Assembly (NCBI GenBank): GCA_018668195.1
Contig: JABITU010000324.1
Coordinates: forward strand, 1 to 22,147
Reading direction: 5' to 3'
Length of the DNA: 22,147 nt
Origin: Tateyamaria sp.
GTDB lineage: Bacteria > Pseudomonadota > Alphaproteobacteria > Rhodobacterales > Rhodobacteraceae
This document shows positions 6,836 through 15,355 of the stretch, one piece after another (within the stretch, counting starts at the first letter, position 1; each line of letters opens with the position of its first letter). The notes beneath the pieces were generated by a model that was given only the letters and a program-made list of their open reading frames with translations, was not told the DNA's origin and made no database searches. Position numbers and translations under genes: made by a program.

Positions 6836-9648
6836 ACCAGCCCAAGCTTGATTTATCCCCCAAGGTTTCGGACGAGATCCGCAAAACCACCTGCTACATG
6901 TGCGCCTGCCGCTGCGGCATTAATGTGCATATGAAAGACGGCAAGGTCGCATATATCGAAGGCAACCGGGATCACCCTGTGAACAAGGGTGTATTGTGTG
7001 CCAAAGGCTCCGCCGGGATCATGCAGGTTAACGCACCATCGCGTCTGCGCGCACCACTGAAACGGGTCGGTCCACGCGGATCTGGCGAGTTCGAGGAAAT
7101 CAGCTGGGACGAGGCCTTGGGTATCGCAACAAACTGGCTTGAACCAATTCGCAAAGATGACCCGTCCAAATTAGCGTTTTTCACCGGTCGTGATCAATCA
7201 CAGTCCTTTACCAGCTTTTGGGCGCAAAATTTTGGAACACCAAACTATGCGGCACATGGTGGCTTTTGCTCGGTGAATATGGCTGCAGCCGGCATCTATA
7301 CAATGGGTGGCGCGTTCTGGGAATTCGGCCAGCCAGATTGGGATCACACCAAGCTGTTCATGCTGTTTGGTGTCGCCGAAGACCATGACAGCAACCCAAT
7401 CAAGATGGGCATTGGCAAAATCAAAGCACGCGGGGCGCGCGTCATTGGCGTGAACCCTATCCGCACCGGTTACAACGCGGTGGCAGATGACTGGGTTGGC
7501 ATCACACCAGGCACAGACGGGCTGTTCATCCTGTCCATGGTCCACTGCCTCATGAAAGCAGGCAAAATCGATGTCAACTATCTGGCGCAATACACCAACG
7601 CGCCTTGCTTCGTGAACGGAGACGAAAAATCCTCCGAATTTGGCCTTTTATTGCGCGATGATGACGGCAAAGAATTAGTAATGGACCGCACCACAGGCAA
7701 GCTGACCCCGTTTGACCAAAAGGGCGTAAAGCCCGATCTAGCCGCCACGCACCGCCATGCAGGTATCACTCACAATACCGTCATGCACCATATGGCAGAC
7801 CGCTATTTATCTGACGACTATGCACCCGAAGCGGTTGCCGAGCGCGTCGGCATCTCTGCCAAGCGCATCCGTACGTTGGCCGCCGAGATAGCGCGCGTCG
7901 CCTTTGACGAGGCGTTTGAGCTAGAACAAGAATGGACTGATTTCCGCGGTCAAACGCACAAGACAATGCAAGGCCGACCGGTCAGCTTTCATTCCATGCG
8001 CGGGATCAGCGCGCACGCCAACGGCTTCCAAACTTGTCGCGCACTGCACGTATTGCAAATCCTATTGGGCAGCGTCGAAGTGCCCGGTGGGTTCCGTTTT
8101 AAGCCGCCCTATCCAAAACCTGCAACGGCCCATCCCAAGCCGCATTGCAAGGTCACACCGGGCGCACCGCTCGATGGCCCACACCTGGGCTTTACCCACG
8201 GCCCTGACGACCTTGCATTGCGCGAAGACGGCACGCCTGCACGGATCGACAAGGCTTTCTCCTGGGACAACCCGATGTCAAGCCATGGTCTGATGCATAT
8301 GGTGATCTCAAACGCATATGCCGGCGATCCCTACAAAATCGACACGTTGTTCATGTATATGGCCAACATGTCGTGGAACTCGTCGATGAACACACGCGGC
8401 GTAATCGACATGCTGACCGATACGGATGAAAACGGCGATTATGTGATCCCCCGCATAATCTATTCGGATGCGTATAGTTCGGAAATGGTGGCCTATGCAG
8501 ACCTAATTCTGCCTGACACAACCTATCTGGAACGGCACGACTGTATCTCATTGCTCGATCGTCCAATCTGCGAGGCTGACGCTGCTGCCGACGCCATTCG
8601 CTGGCCCGTGATCGAACCTGACCGCGACGTTCGTGGCTTCCAGTCTGTGCTATGTGATCTGGGTGCCCGACTGAACCTGCCAGGCTTTACAAACGAAGAC
8701 GGCAGCCAGAAGTACGACGATTATGCCGACTACATCGTCAATCATGAGCGCAAGCCCGGCATTGGCCCGCTTGCAGGTTGGCGCATGGGCGAAAATGGTA
8801 CACAATCAGGGCGTGGTGCCGCCAACGAAAGCCAACTTGAAAACTATATCGAGAATGGTGGATTTTTCGTTGAACATATTCCGCAAGGGGCGAACTATTA
8901 CAAACCCTGGAATGCGGACTATCAAGATTGGGCAGTAGGCATGGGGCTGTATGATAGCCCGCAACCCTATCTATTTTCACTTTATGTTGAGCCGATGCGC
9001 CGCTTCCAGCTTGCCGCAGAAGGGCATGGGGACCGTCAGCCACCAGATCATCTGCGCGACCGGATCAAAGCAACTATGGACCCGTTGCCCATTTGGTACG
9101 ATCCGGCCGCAGAGAACAGAGCTGATGAATTCCCCATAACCGCGCTCACACAGCGACCCATGGCGATGTACCATTCGTGGGGGTCGCAAAACGCATGGCT
9201 GCGTCAACTGCATGGGCATAATCCGCTCTATGTGCCAACCAAGCTGATGCGCGAAAACGGGCTACAAGATGGCGATTGGGCCCGCGTTACATCACCGCAT
9301 GGTGCAATAACGGTCCCCGTTCTGGAAATGGCGGCACTGAACGAAAATACAGTGTGGACGTGGAACGCAATCGGAAAGCGCAAAGGGGCCTGGGCGCTCG
9401 ACGAAAACGCGCCTGAAGCAACGCGCGGCTTTTTGCTCAACCACCTGATCCACGAGTTGCTGCCACCCAAAGGCGATGGGCTTCGCTGGGCCAATTCTGA
9501 TCCGATCACCGGTCAAGCAGCTTGGTTCGACCTGAAGGTGCGCATTGAAAAAACAGATCCGCCCACTGAAAGCCAGCCCGCGATGGACCCAGTCAAATCT
9601 CCAGTAGGCCGCGGCCCCAAAGATTTAACGTGGAAGGTGGGCAAATGA
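6832..9648 (+). CDS. soeA: Sulfite dehydrogenase SoeA, molybdopterin catalytic subunit
   Basis: A 938-residue molybdopterin oxidoreductase of the DMSO reductase superfamily. The N-terminus has a [4Fe-4S] motif, C21-x2-C24-x3-C28-x27-C56. C146, in HGGFCSVN, is at the position expected for the cysteine Mo ligand of PsrA/PhsA/SoeA-type enzymes (inference). A C-terminal molybdopterin dinucleotide-binding domain begins around PITALTQRPMAMYHSWGSQN. There is no Tat signal, so catalysis should be cytoplasmic, as known for SoeABC, oxidising sulfite to sulfate. The start overlaps the pta stop (ATGA), implying translational coupling. The soeB/soeC partners and the xsc neighbour favour SoeA over the related thiosulfate, polysulfide or tetrathionate enzymes. 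In Ruegeria pomeroyi a SoeABC sits in the same taurine context. Substrate identity is from context, not from residues alone. Confidence 0.9.
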   Translation: MNQPKLDLSPKVSDEIRKTTCYMCACRCGINVHMKDGKVAYIEGNRDHPVNKGVLCAKGSAGIMQVNAPSRLRAPLKRVGPRGSGEFEEISWDEALGIATNWLEPIRKDDPSKLAFFTGRDQSQSFTSFWAQNFGTPNYAAHGGFCSVNMAAAGIYTMGGAFWEFGQPDWDHTKLFMLFGVAEDHDSNPIKMGIGKIKARGARVIGVNPIRTGYNAVADDWVGITPGTDGLFILSMVHCLMKAGKIDVNYLAQYTNAPCFVNGDEKSSEFGLLLRDDDGKELVMDRTTGKLTPFDQKGVKPDLAATHRHAGITHNTVMHHMADRYLSDDYAPEAVAERVGISAKRIRTLAAEIARVAFDEAFELEQEWTDFRGQTHKTMQGRPVSFHSMRGISAHANGFQTCRALHVLQILLGSVEVPGGFRFKPPYPKPATAHPKPHCKVTPGAPLDGPHLGFTHGPDDLALREDGTPARIDKAFSWDNPMSSHGLMHMVISNAYAGDPYKIDTLFMYMANMSWNSSMNTRGVIDMLTDTDENGDYVIPRIIYSDAYSSEMVAYADLILPDTTYLERHDCISLLDRPICEADAAADAIRWPVIEPDRDVRGFQSVLCDLGARLNLPGFTNEDGSQKYDDYADYIVNHERKPGIGPLAGWRMGENGTQSGRGAANESQLENYIENGGFFVEHIPQGANYYKPWNADYQDWAVGMGLYDSPQPYLFSLYVEPMRRFQLAAEGHGDRQPPDHLRDRIKATMDPLPIWYDPAAENRADEFPITALTQRPMAMYHSWGSQNAWLRQLHGHNPLYVPTKLMRENGLQDGDWARVTSPHGAITVPVLEMAALNENTVWTWNAIGKRKGAWALDENAPEATRGFLLNHLIHELLPPKGDGLRWANSDPITGQAAWFDLKVRIEKTDPPTESQPAMDPVKSPVGRGPKDLTWKVGK

Positions 9649-9872
9649 ACCCAATACGGCGCACCCTTTTTGCCATCGCTGCATTTGTCGCCCTCGCCGT
9701 TGGCTCGTTTGTCTACTTCATAGCCAACTGGGACGCATCCAAAACCAAAGCTGTCGGCGCAATGAATATCGCACCAGCCCAGACGGCGTTTCACTTAACT
9801 ATTACAAAATATAAGCTGGTCGGGAATAAAGGCCCGGTTCTTCCTTACCCAACAGAGGGACATGTCACATGA
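9645..9872 (+). CDS. Small single-helix membrane protein between soeA and soeB (unknown function)
   Basis: A 75-codon ORF starting MNPIRRTLFAIAAF. ATG 9645 overlaps the soeA stop (ATGA), and the ORF stop overlaps the soeB ATG at 9869 (ATGA). AAGGTGGG just upstream is a good ribosome-binding site; a GTG at 9630 in the same frame is a poorer alternative. The protein has R5-R6, then one hydrophobic segment (about 7-27) without a clear cleavage site, then about 48 polar residues rich in Lys, Thr and Pro. By the positive-inside rule the tail would be periplasmic. The C-terminal part (residues 43-68) reads as ordinary protein, not out-of-frame noise. I do not recognise the family and SoeABC is normally described with three subunits. 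It could be an accessory or assembly factor or a small anchor; that is speculation. Confidence 0.75.
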   Translation: MNPIRRTLFAIAAFVALAVGSFVYFIANWDASKTKAVGAMNIAPAQTAFHLTITKYKLVGNKGPVLPYPTEGHVT

Positions 9873-10627
9873 CAACTCTGCCCACCTCAACCACCAAAAA
9901 GCTGGGTCTTGTCATCGACCTGGACACATGTGTGGGCTGCCATGCCTGCGTAATTTCGTGCAAGGGCTGGAACACTGAAAACTACGGCGCGCCCCTGGCA
10001 GATACCGACGCATACGGTTCAGACCCGTCTGGCACATTTCTCAATCGTGTTCACAGCTTTGAGGTTCAACCCGAACAAGGTACTGCACAACTGGTCCACT
10101 TTCCCAAGTCCTGTCTGCATTGCGAAGACGCTCCCTGTGTCACGGTCTGTCCAACAGGTGCAAGCTATAAGCGAGTTGAAGACGGCATTGTTCTGGTCAA
10201 CGAAAGCGACTGTATCGGCTGCGGCTTATGTGCTTGGGCCTGCCCCTACGGTGCTCGGGAAATGGATGCCGTAGAAAAGGTGATGAAGAAATGTACGCTT
10301 TGCGTTGATCGGATCTATAATGAGAACCTGCCCGAGCAAGACCGCGAACCGGCCTGCGTGCGCACGTGCCCAGCAGGTGCGCGTCATTTTGGCGACTTTT
10401 CCGACCCCGAAAGCAACGTTTCAAAACTGACCGCCGAACGTGGCGGCATCGACCTGATGCCAGAACAGGGCACCAAGCCCGTCAATAAATACCTGCCGCC
10501 CCGCCCCAAAGACACTTTGTCAGAGGGTGCAGGCGATATCGACATTCTTGCACCATACCTTGAACCCGTCGCACAAGAAACCAAGGGTTTTCTGGGTTGG
10601 CTCGACAAGACACTGGAGAACCTCTGA
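9869..10627 (+). CDS. soeB: Sulfite dehydrogenase SoeB, iron-sulfur electron-transfer subunit
   Basis: A 252-residue DmsB/PsrB-type ferredoxin subunit with sixteen cysteines arranged for four [4Fe-4S] clusters: C21-x2-C24-x2-C27-x3-C31; C82-x2-C85-x4-C90-x3-C94; C115-x2-C118-x2-C121-x3-C125; and C142-x2-C145 with C163-x3-C167. It should wire electrons from SoeA to the membrane subunit SoeC. There is no signal peptide, in line with a cytoplasm-facing complex. Its ATG overlaps the preceding small ORF by 4 bp, and its TGA shares one base with the soeC ATG. The C-terminal tail (about 180-252) lacks cysteines, is longer than in minimal ferredoxins and may contact SoeA or SoeC. Subunit type is certain; the SoeB name follows from the cluster. 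Confidence 0.92.
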   Translation: MTTLPTSTTKKLGLVIDLDTCVGCHACVISCKGWNTENYGAPLADTDAYGSDPSGTFLNRVHSFEVQPEQGTAQLVHFPKSCLHCEDAPCVTVCPTGASYKRVEDGIVLVNESDCIGCGLCAWACPYGAREMDAVEKVMKKCTLCVDRIYNENLPEQDREPACVRTCPAGARHFGDFSDPESNVSKLTAERGGIDLMPEQGTKPVNKYLPPRPKDTLSEGAGDIDILAPYLEPVAQETKGFLGWLDKTLENL

Positions 10628-11502
10628 TGCATCCTGCCCCGTCCGTTATTTTCTTTACTGTGTTCAGCGGTGTTGGCTTTGGGCTACTGATCTTTCTGGG
10701 CCTCGGCTTGCCAGCTGTTACTGGGCTGAACGCGTTTGCGTTCTTCGTGATTGCTTACCTGTGTGCGGTCGGTGGGCTGGTGTCGTCCACCTTTCACCTT
10801 GGCCATCCCGAACGCGCGCTTAAGGCGTTTAAGCAGTGGCGGTCATCTTGGCTCAGTCGCGAGGGCGTATGCGCTGTCATCGCGCTGATGGTCATGGCGC
10901 TTTATGGTGCTGGTCTGGTGTTCTTTGAAACGCGTTGGGTGGCGCTTGGGTTGATAGGCGCGCTGTTTTCCTTGCTCACCGTATTCACCACATCAATGAT
11001 CTATGCCCAACTTAAAACAATTCCACGCTGGAATTCACCGCTGACACCACTCATGTTTCTAAGCTTTTCGCTCGCAGGCGGTGCCCTTCTGGCCGGGCAA
11101 ATTACTACGGCAACCGTCTTGGTGTTGCTGGCTGCAATTGTTCAGGTCGTTCTTTGGATGATTGGCGACGGTGCGCTGGCAAACTCAGGCACAAACCTTG
11201 CGACGGCGACAGGTCTGGGCACCAATGGCAACGTTCGGGCGTTTGAGCCGCCCCACACAGGCACAAACTACCTGCTCAAGGAGTTTGCATTTGTCGTGGG
11301 TCGAAAACACAGCATGAAATTGCGCCTGATCGCAATTGCGCTGTTTGCAGTCATCCCACTTTTATTGCTGCTGTTGGCACCGTTTTCACATTGGTTGGCG
11401 GTGTTGGTACTGATCAGCCATTTGGGTGGCGCATTCGCGTCTCGCTGGCTATTTTTTGCAGAGGCTGAGCACGTGGTCGGCCTTTATTACGGCAAACGAT
11501 AA
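10627..11502 (+). CDS. soeC: Sulfite dehydrogenase SoeC, membrane anchor (DmsC-like)
   Basis: A 291-residue integral membrane protein of the DmsC type with about eight hydrophobic helices; the first is IFFTVFSGVGFGLLIFLGLG. The family-typical loop HLGHPERALKAFKQWRSSW follows the second helix, and the C-terminus has RWLFFAEAEHVVGLYYG. It should bind SoeAB on the cytoplasmic face and pass electrons to ubiquinone. ATG 10627 overlaps the soeB stop by one base (TGATG) and has GGAG (10615-10618) eight bases upstream; an in-frame start 30 bases earlier lies inside soeB and is less likely. It is the last gene of the operon, with a GC hairpin downstream. No sulfite or sulfate exporter such as TauE follows, so sulfate export must be encoded elsewhere. 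Confidence 0.9.
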   Translation: MHPAPSVIFFTVFSGVGFGLLIFLGLGLPAVTGLNAFAFFVIAYLCAVGGLVSSTFHLGHPERALKAFKQWRSSWLSREGVCAVIALMVMALYGAGLVFFETRWVALGLIGALFSLLTVFTTSMIYAQLKTIPRWNSPLTPLMFLSFSLAGGALLAGQITTATVLVLLAAIVQVVLWMIGDGALANSGTNLATATGLGTNGNVRAFEPPHTGTNYLLKEFAFVVGRKHSMKLRLIAIALFAVIPLLLLLLAPFSHWLAVLVLISHLGGAFASRWLFFAEAEHVVGLYYGKR

Positions 11503-11514
11503 GCCGCTGTGTCA

Positions 11515-11541
11515 GGGCGCCATCCGGCGCCCATCCGGCGC
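11515..11541. terminator. GC hairpin between convergent soeC and dapA, in short tandem repeats
   Basis: GGGCGCC (11515-11521) pairs perfectly with GGCGCCC (11526-11532) around an ATCC loop. The same stretch is about two and a half tandem copies of GGCGC(C)CATCC (11516-11541), so alternative hairpins are possible. It lies exactly between the convergent soeC and dapA stops, where a two-way terminator is expected, but neither strand has a T-run. Confidence 0.5.
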
Positions 11542-12413
11542 TACAACAAGCCAGCGTGTACCAATGCCGCATCGACTAGCGCTTTCGTCTCGTCTGACAA
11601 GCAAGTCAAAGGCAGGCGCACCTCATCAGAGCATAGGCCAAGCCGAGACATCGCATATTTGGCACCGACCAGCCCAGGTTCGGTAAAAATCGCCTTGTGC
11701 AACGGCATCAGTTTGTCTTGCACCTCAAGCGCTCTAGCGAAATCGCCAGCAAGGCAAGCTTCCTGCACCTGACTGAGGAGTTTGGGCGCCACATTTGCCG
11801 TGACCGAGATACAGCCGACCCCACCATGTGCATTGAAGCCATGCGCAGTGGCATCTTCGCCCGACAGCTGGATAAAGTCGTCGCCGCACGCCAAGCGCGT
11901 GTCACAGACCCGCGCCAGATCTCCAGTAGCATCCTTAACGCCTACAATACGAGGTAGCTTGGCAAGTTCAGCCATCGTTTCAGGGGTCATATCAACAACC
12001 GAACGTCCGGGGATATTATAAATGATGATTGGAATTTCCGCGCAGTCATGCAGCGCTGCAAAGTGCGCAACCAAACCGCGTTGGGTTGGCTTATTATAAT
12101 ATGGGGTAACGACCAGAGCTGCGTCGGCCCCGACCTTTTCCGCGTACTGAACGAAACGAATTGCCTCTACCGTATTGTTCGAACCGGCACCCGCAATCAC
12201 TGGAACCCGGCCTGCCGCAGCCTTGACAACAGTCTCGATAACCGTCTCGTGCTCGGTATGGGTCAAAGTTGGGCTTTCGCCAGTCGTACCGACGGGAACA
12301 AACCCATGCGACCCTTCACCGATGTGCCATTCCACCAGCTTCTTGAGGGCTTCCAGATCCAAAGCGCCGTTACGAAACGGCGTGACGAGGGCAGGCATAG
12401 AACCTTTAAACAT
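11541..12413 (-). CDS. dapA: 4-hydroxy-tetrahydrodipicolinate synthase (DapA)
   Basis: A 290-residue cytoplasmic (beta/alpha)8 aldolase that condenses pyruvate with aspartate semialdehyde, the first committed step toward diaminopimelate and lysine (EC 4.3.3.7). Active-site residues are all present: T43-T44 in [11 protein letters not shown]132 and R137 in [10 protein letters not shown], and Schiff-base lysine K160 in GVKDATGD. Each is one position below E. coli numbering, which confirms a full-length N-terminus. ATG 12413 is chosen over an in-frame GTG at 12419 because GGAG (12421-12424, minus) is seven bases from the ATG but only one from the GTG. It is convergent with soeC and divergent from the transglycosylase gene. 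Both neighbours on the right concern peptidoglycan or its precursors, but no co-regulation is visible. Confidence 0.95.
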   Translation of the reverse strand: MFKGSMPALVTPFRNGALDLEALKKLVEWHIGEGSHGFVPVGTTGESPTLTHTEHETVIETVVKAAAGRVPVIAGAGSNNTVEAIRFVQYAEKVGADAALVVTPYYNKPTQRGLVAHFAALHDCAEIPIIIYNIPGRSVVDMTPETMAELAKLPRIVGVKDATGDLARVCDTRLACGDDFIQLSGEDATAHGFNAHGGVGCISVTANVAPKLLSQVQEACLAGDFARALEVQDKLMPLHKAIFTEPGLVGAKYAMSRLGLCSDEVRLPLTCLSDETKALVDAALVHAGLL

Positions 12414-12541
12414 TCTCACGCTCCATTATTACGTGTGGCAGGCAGAGGGCCTGAGACGAATTTCGCGTATGCCCGGAACGTTAGTTGTAATTGCACGATC
12501 CGAGCATATGCTTACAGCGTGTATCCAAGGGCAGACCAGAA
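12414..12541. promoter_or_regulatory. Divergent dapA / lytic transglycosylase promoter region
   Basis: A 128-bp gap between two divergent starts must contain both promoters. I could identify only the dapA ribosome-binding site (12421-12424, minus) and AAGGG (12527-12531) before the transglycosylase gene; no clear -35/-10 pair or operator was found. Confidence 0.4.
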
Positions 12542-14521
12542 ATGCAAGAGATGAGCCGCTTTGCCATTGCAATCTTTTTGTTTTTTGCCAGCGCTTTTGC
12601 GGTGTCAGCGGAACGTCCACGCCCCTTGGCATGGGCGATGGACGCGGTGCGGGCGGAAAACTGGGAAACGGCAGCCAAACTTGCTGCACGTGATGGCGAT
12701 GTGGCCGCCGACATTATAGAATGGCACCGTTTGCGCGCAGCGCGGGGCAGCTTTGCTGACGTCATAGCCTTTCTTGACCGTCGCCCTCACTGGCCCGGAG
12801 AGCCCATGTTGCGCCGCCGGTCCGAGGCGGTCGTCACCGAACAAAAAGATGAAGATATCCTCGCATTCTTTGCCGCGTTTCCCGCGCAAACACCCGAAGG
12901 AGTGCTCGCCCACGCCAACGCTTTGGCACGCAGCGGCGCAAGCGCGGATGCGAGGGCTAATATCGTGCTAGCTTGGTGCGCGATGTCTATGAACGAAACA
13001 ACACAGAACGAATATTTGAAGACGAATGGCGACCTGCTTGCAAGCCATCACATCACGAGGCTGGATGGTCTGCTATGGAGCAACAAGACAAAAGATGCCC
13101 GCCGAATGCTCAAGCTGGTCCCAGCCGACCATCAAGCATTGGCAAAAGCACGTCTGGCCCTGCAGCAACAGTCTGATGCTGTAGATGCGCTGATCAAAGC
13201 TGTTCCAAAAGCTTTGGCGGATGATCCGGGTCTGGCCCATGCTCGGTTCGAATGGCGTGTGCGCAAAGGGCGTTGGGAAGATGCCAAGGCACTGCTGCGC
13301 GATCGGTCCCAATCCGCCGAAAGGCTGGGCCGGCCAGATTCCTGGGCGCAGCGCCGACTCGGATTGGCCCGCGACGAAATGCGCGACGGTAGTGCTGCAT
13401 TGGCCTATGAACTGGCTGCTCGCCATTTTTTGACAGAGGGCGCGTCATATGCGGACCTTGAATGGCTGGCGGGCTATATCGCATTGCGCAAGCTACAAGA
13501 CCCGATCACCGCCTTGACGCACTTCCAGAACCACCGCGCCGCAATTCTATCGCCGATCTCAATTGGCCGGGCGGCATATTGGATTGGTCGCACGCATGAA
13601 ACTCTTGGCAACGGTCGTGCCGCAAAAGCGGCCTATGCCGAAGGAGCGCGATACCAGACATCGTTTTATGGATTGCTGGCAACAGAGCGCGGCGGCTTTC
13701 CGATGGATCCGGATCTGGATGGTCGCGAGGTATTTGAAGACTGGCGCAGCTCTGACCTCGTGCGCCACGATGTTTTTGAAGCCGGTATGCTTTTGCAAGC
13801 ATCGGGTGAACTGTACTTGGCCGGGCGCTTCTGGGCGCATCTTGCCGAAGATCTCGATCGTGAAGAAGCAGGTCAGTTGGGTCAGGCCGCGATCGATGCA
13901 GGCCAGCCAAATATGGCGGTCAGGATAGGCAAACGTGTTGCCAAACGGGGCGAAACACTGCACGCGGCGTACTATCCTTTGCACCCGCTGGCCTATGCAA
14001 ATCTGCCCATGGCCCCAGAGATGAATCTTGCCATCGCGCGGCGCGAAAGCGAATTTGATCCATCTGTTCAAAGCGGCGCGGGTGCACGTGGACTGATGCA
14101 GGTCATGCCCGCCACCGCCAAGGATGTGGCCGCAGATTTGGGTCGCAGTGCTGAACATAGCACCGCACGTCTGACCTCTGATCCCGTATATAACGCTGAG
14201 CTTGGCGCAACTTTTCTGTCTCAACTGGCAGGTCAGTTTGGTGGAAATGTTATCCTGATGTCTGCGGCATATAACGCAGGGCCAAGCAGGCCAATACGTT
14301 GGATGACCCTGTACGGCGACCCTCGCAAGGGTTCAGAAGCATATGATGTCGTGGACTGGATCGAACACATCCCCTTTGGCGAGACCCGCAACTACGTGAT
14401 GCGAGTCGCCGAAAGCTTGCCGATCTATCGCGCGCGCCTTGGAAAGTATCCTCTTCCTATCCCATTCAGTGCCGAGCTTGCCGGCTCAACTCTGCTGTCT
14501 TTCGCGCCAAAGGGTGAATAG
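12542..14521 (+). CDS. Soluble lytic murein transglycosylase (Slt70-like)
   Basis: A 659-residue periplasmic enzyme that cleaves the MurNAc-GlcNAc bond with formation of 1,6-anhydro-MurNAc. The N-terminus MQEMSRFAIAIFLFFASAFA-VSA is a Sec signal peptide with likely cleavage after residue 23. A long alpha-helical region (about 30-480) of Slt70 U-domain type follows. The catalytic SLT domain has the Glu-Ser signature RRESEFDPSVQSGAGARG (catalytic E502), then LMQVMPATA and, later, AAYNAGPSRP. ATG 12542 has AAGGG ten bases upstream; an in-frame ATG at 12551 is possible, and an upstream frame from 12491 would bury the signal peptide. The 3' end overlaps the convergent transporter gene by 36 bp. 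Family assignment is firm; which paralogue it represents is not clear. Confidence 0.9.
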   Translation: MQEMSRFAIAIFLFFASAFAVSAERPRPLAWAMDAVRAENWETAAKLAARDGDVAADIIEWHRLRAARGSFADVIAFLDRRPHWPGEPMLRRRSEAVVTEQKDEDILAFFAAFPAQTPEGVLAHANALARSGASADARANIVLAWCAMSMNETTQNEYLKTNGDLLASHHITRLDGLLWSNKTKDARRMLKLVPADHQALAKARLALQQQSDAVDALIKAVPKALADDPGLAHARFEWRVRKGRWEDAKALLRDRSQSAERLGRPDSWAQRRLGLARDEMRDGSAALAYELAARHFLTEGASYADLEWLAGYIALRKLQDPITALTHFQNHRAAILSPISIGRAAYWIGRTHETLGNGRAAKAAYAEGARYQTSFYGLLATERGGFPMDPDLDGREVFEDWRSSDLVRHDVFEAGMLLQASGELYLAGRFWAHLAEDLDREEAGQLGQAAIDAGQPNMAVRIGKRVAKRGETLHAAYYPLHPLAYANLPMAPEMNLAIARRESEFDPSVQSGAGARGLMQVMPATAKDVAADLGRSAEHSTARLTSDPVYNAELGATFLSQLAGQFGGNVILMSAAYNAGPSRPIRWMTLYGDPRKGSEAYDVVDWIEHIPFGETRNYVMRVAESLPIYRARLGKYPLPIPFSAELAGSTLLSFAPKGE

Positions 14522-15355
14522 ACCGGCACACACGATGATGCCCGCTCCGATCAGAACATTAGGTTCAAGCACCTCGCCAAACAAAGTAATCCCAACGAGC
14601 GCAGCAAAAACCATTTGGAAATAAGCAAAGGGTTGCACTGCGCTGGCTTCCGCCACCTCATAGCAGCGGATCAACAGCCAATGACCCAGCGCGCCCGTGA
14701 TACATAGTACACCCATCCAAGCCCAATCTCCGCGGCCCATCGGTTCCCAAAACCACAAGCCAACGGCGGTGACGGCCAGCGCACCCATGGTACCCGTCCA
14801 GAAGAAACTGGTCGCAGCAGTGTCATCGCGCGCCACAAAGCGTGTCAAAAGCCCATAGATCGCGAACATGATCGCTGAAACCAACGGGATGGCGGCCGCA
14901 GGATCAAACACGCCCAAACCAGGCCTGAGGATAACAAGAACGCCCATGAATCCCACAAAGATCGCCAACCAGCGCCGCCAGCCCACATGCTCACCCAAGA
15001 TTGGGCCGGACAAGGCCGCGATCAGCAATGGATAGGCCGCAAATACCGCATGGCTTTCCACCAGCCCCAAAACAGTAAACGCAGTGACCATCACGCAGAT
15101 CTCTGCCGCCAGCAAAACACCACGTAATATCTGGATCGCCGGGCGCGCAGTACGTGCGGCCACGGCAATCCCACCCGCTTTTCGAGCTGCAATGGCGATG
15201 ACGAAAGCTGCGAAAAACCAATAGCGGATCATCACGACCATGTAGACGTTGTATTCGCCGGCAAGGTGCCGCGAAATCCCATCTTGTCCGGCGAACACCA
15301 CCGATACAGCAATCATCAGCGCAATGCCAAGCCGCGCATTGTTGCCCGCGCTCAT
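14486..15355 (-). CDS. EamA/DMT-superfamily transporter
   Basis: A 289-residue inner-membrane protein with about ten hydrophobic helices in two EamA halves, as in drug/metabolite transporters of the RhaT/YdcZ/S-adenosylmethionine-uptake type. The N-terminal half includes SAGNNARLGIALMIAVSVVF, and the second half begins near AIPLVSAIMFAIYGLLTRF. ATG 15355 overlaps the stop of upstream mnmD (ATGA on the minus strand), so the two are probably one transcript with coupled translation; a longer frame back to 15526 would lie inside mnmD and is rejected. The substrate is unknown; export of an amino acid or metabolite is only a family-level guess. Its last 36 bases overlap the 3' end of the convergent transglycosylase gene. 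Confidence 0.85.
   Translation of the reverse strand: MSAGNNARLGIALMIAVSVVFAGQDGISRHLAGEYNVYMVVMIRYWFFAAFVIAIAARKAGGIAVAARTARPAIQILRGVLLAAEICVMVTAFTVLGLVESHAVFAAYPLLIAALSGPILGEHVGWRRWLAIFVGFMGVLVILRPGLGVFDPAAAIPLVSAIMFAIYGLLTRFVARDDTAATSFFWTGTMGALAVTAVGLWFWEPMGRGDWAWMGVLCITGALGHWLLIRCYEVAEASAVQPFAYFQMVFAALVGITLFGEVLEPNVLIGAGIIVCAGLFTLWRERQQS

Noticed and set aside
12491..12541. Longer N-terminus for the lytic transglycosylase
   Set aside because: It would place a polar extension before a clear signal peptide; the start at 12542 keeps the signal at the N-terminus and has AAGGG upstream.
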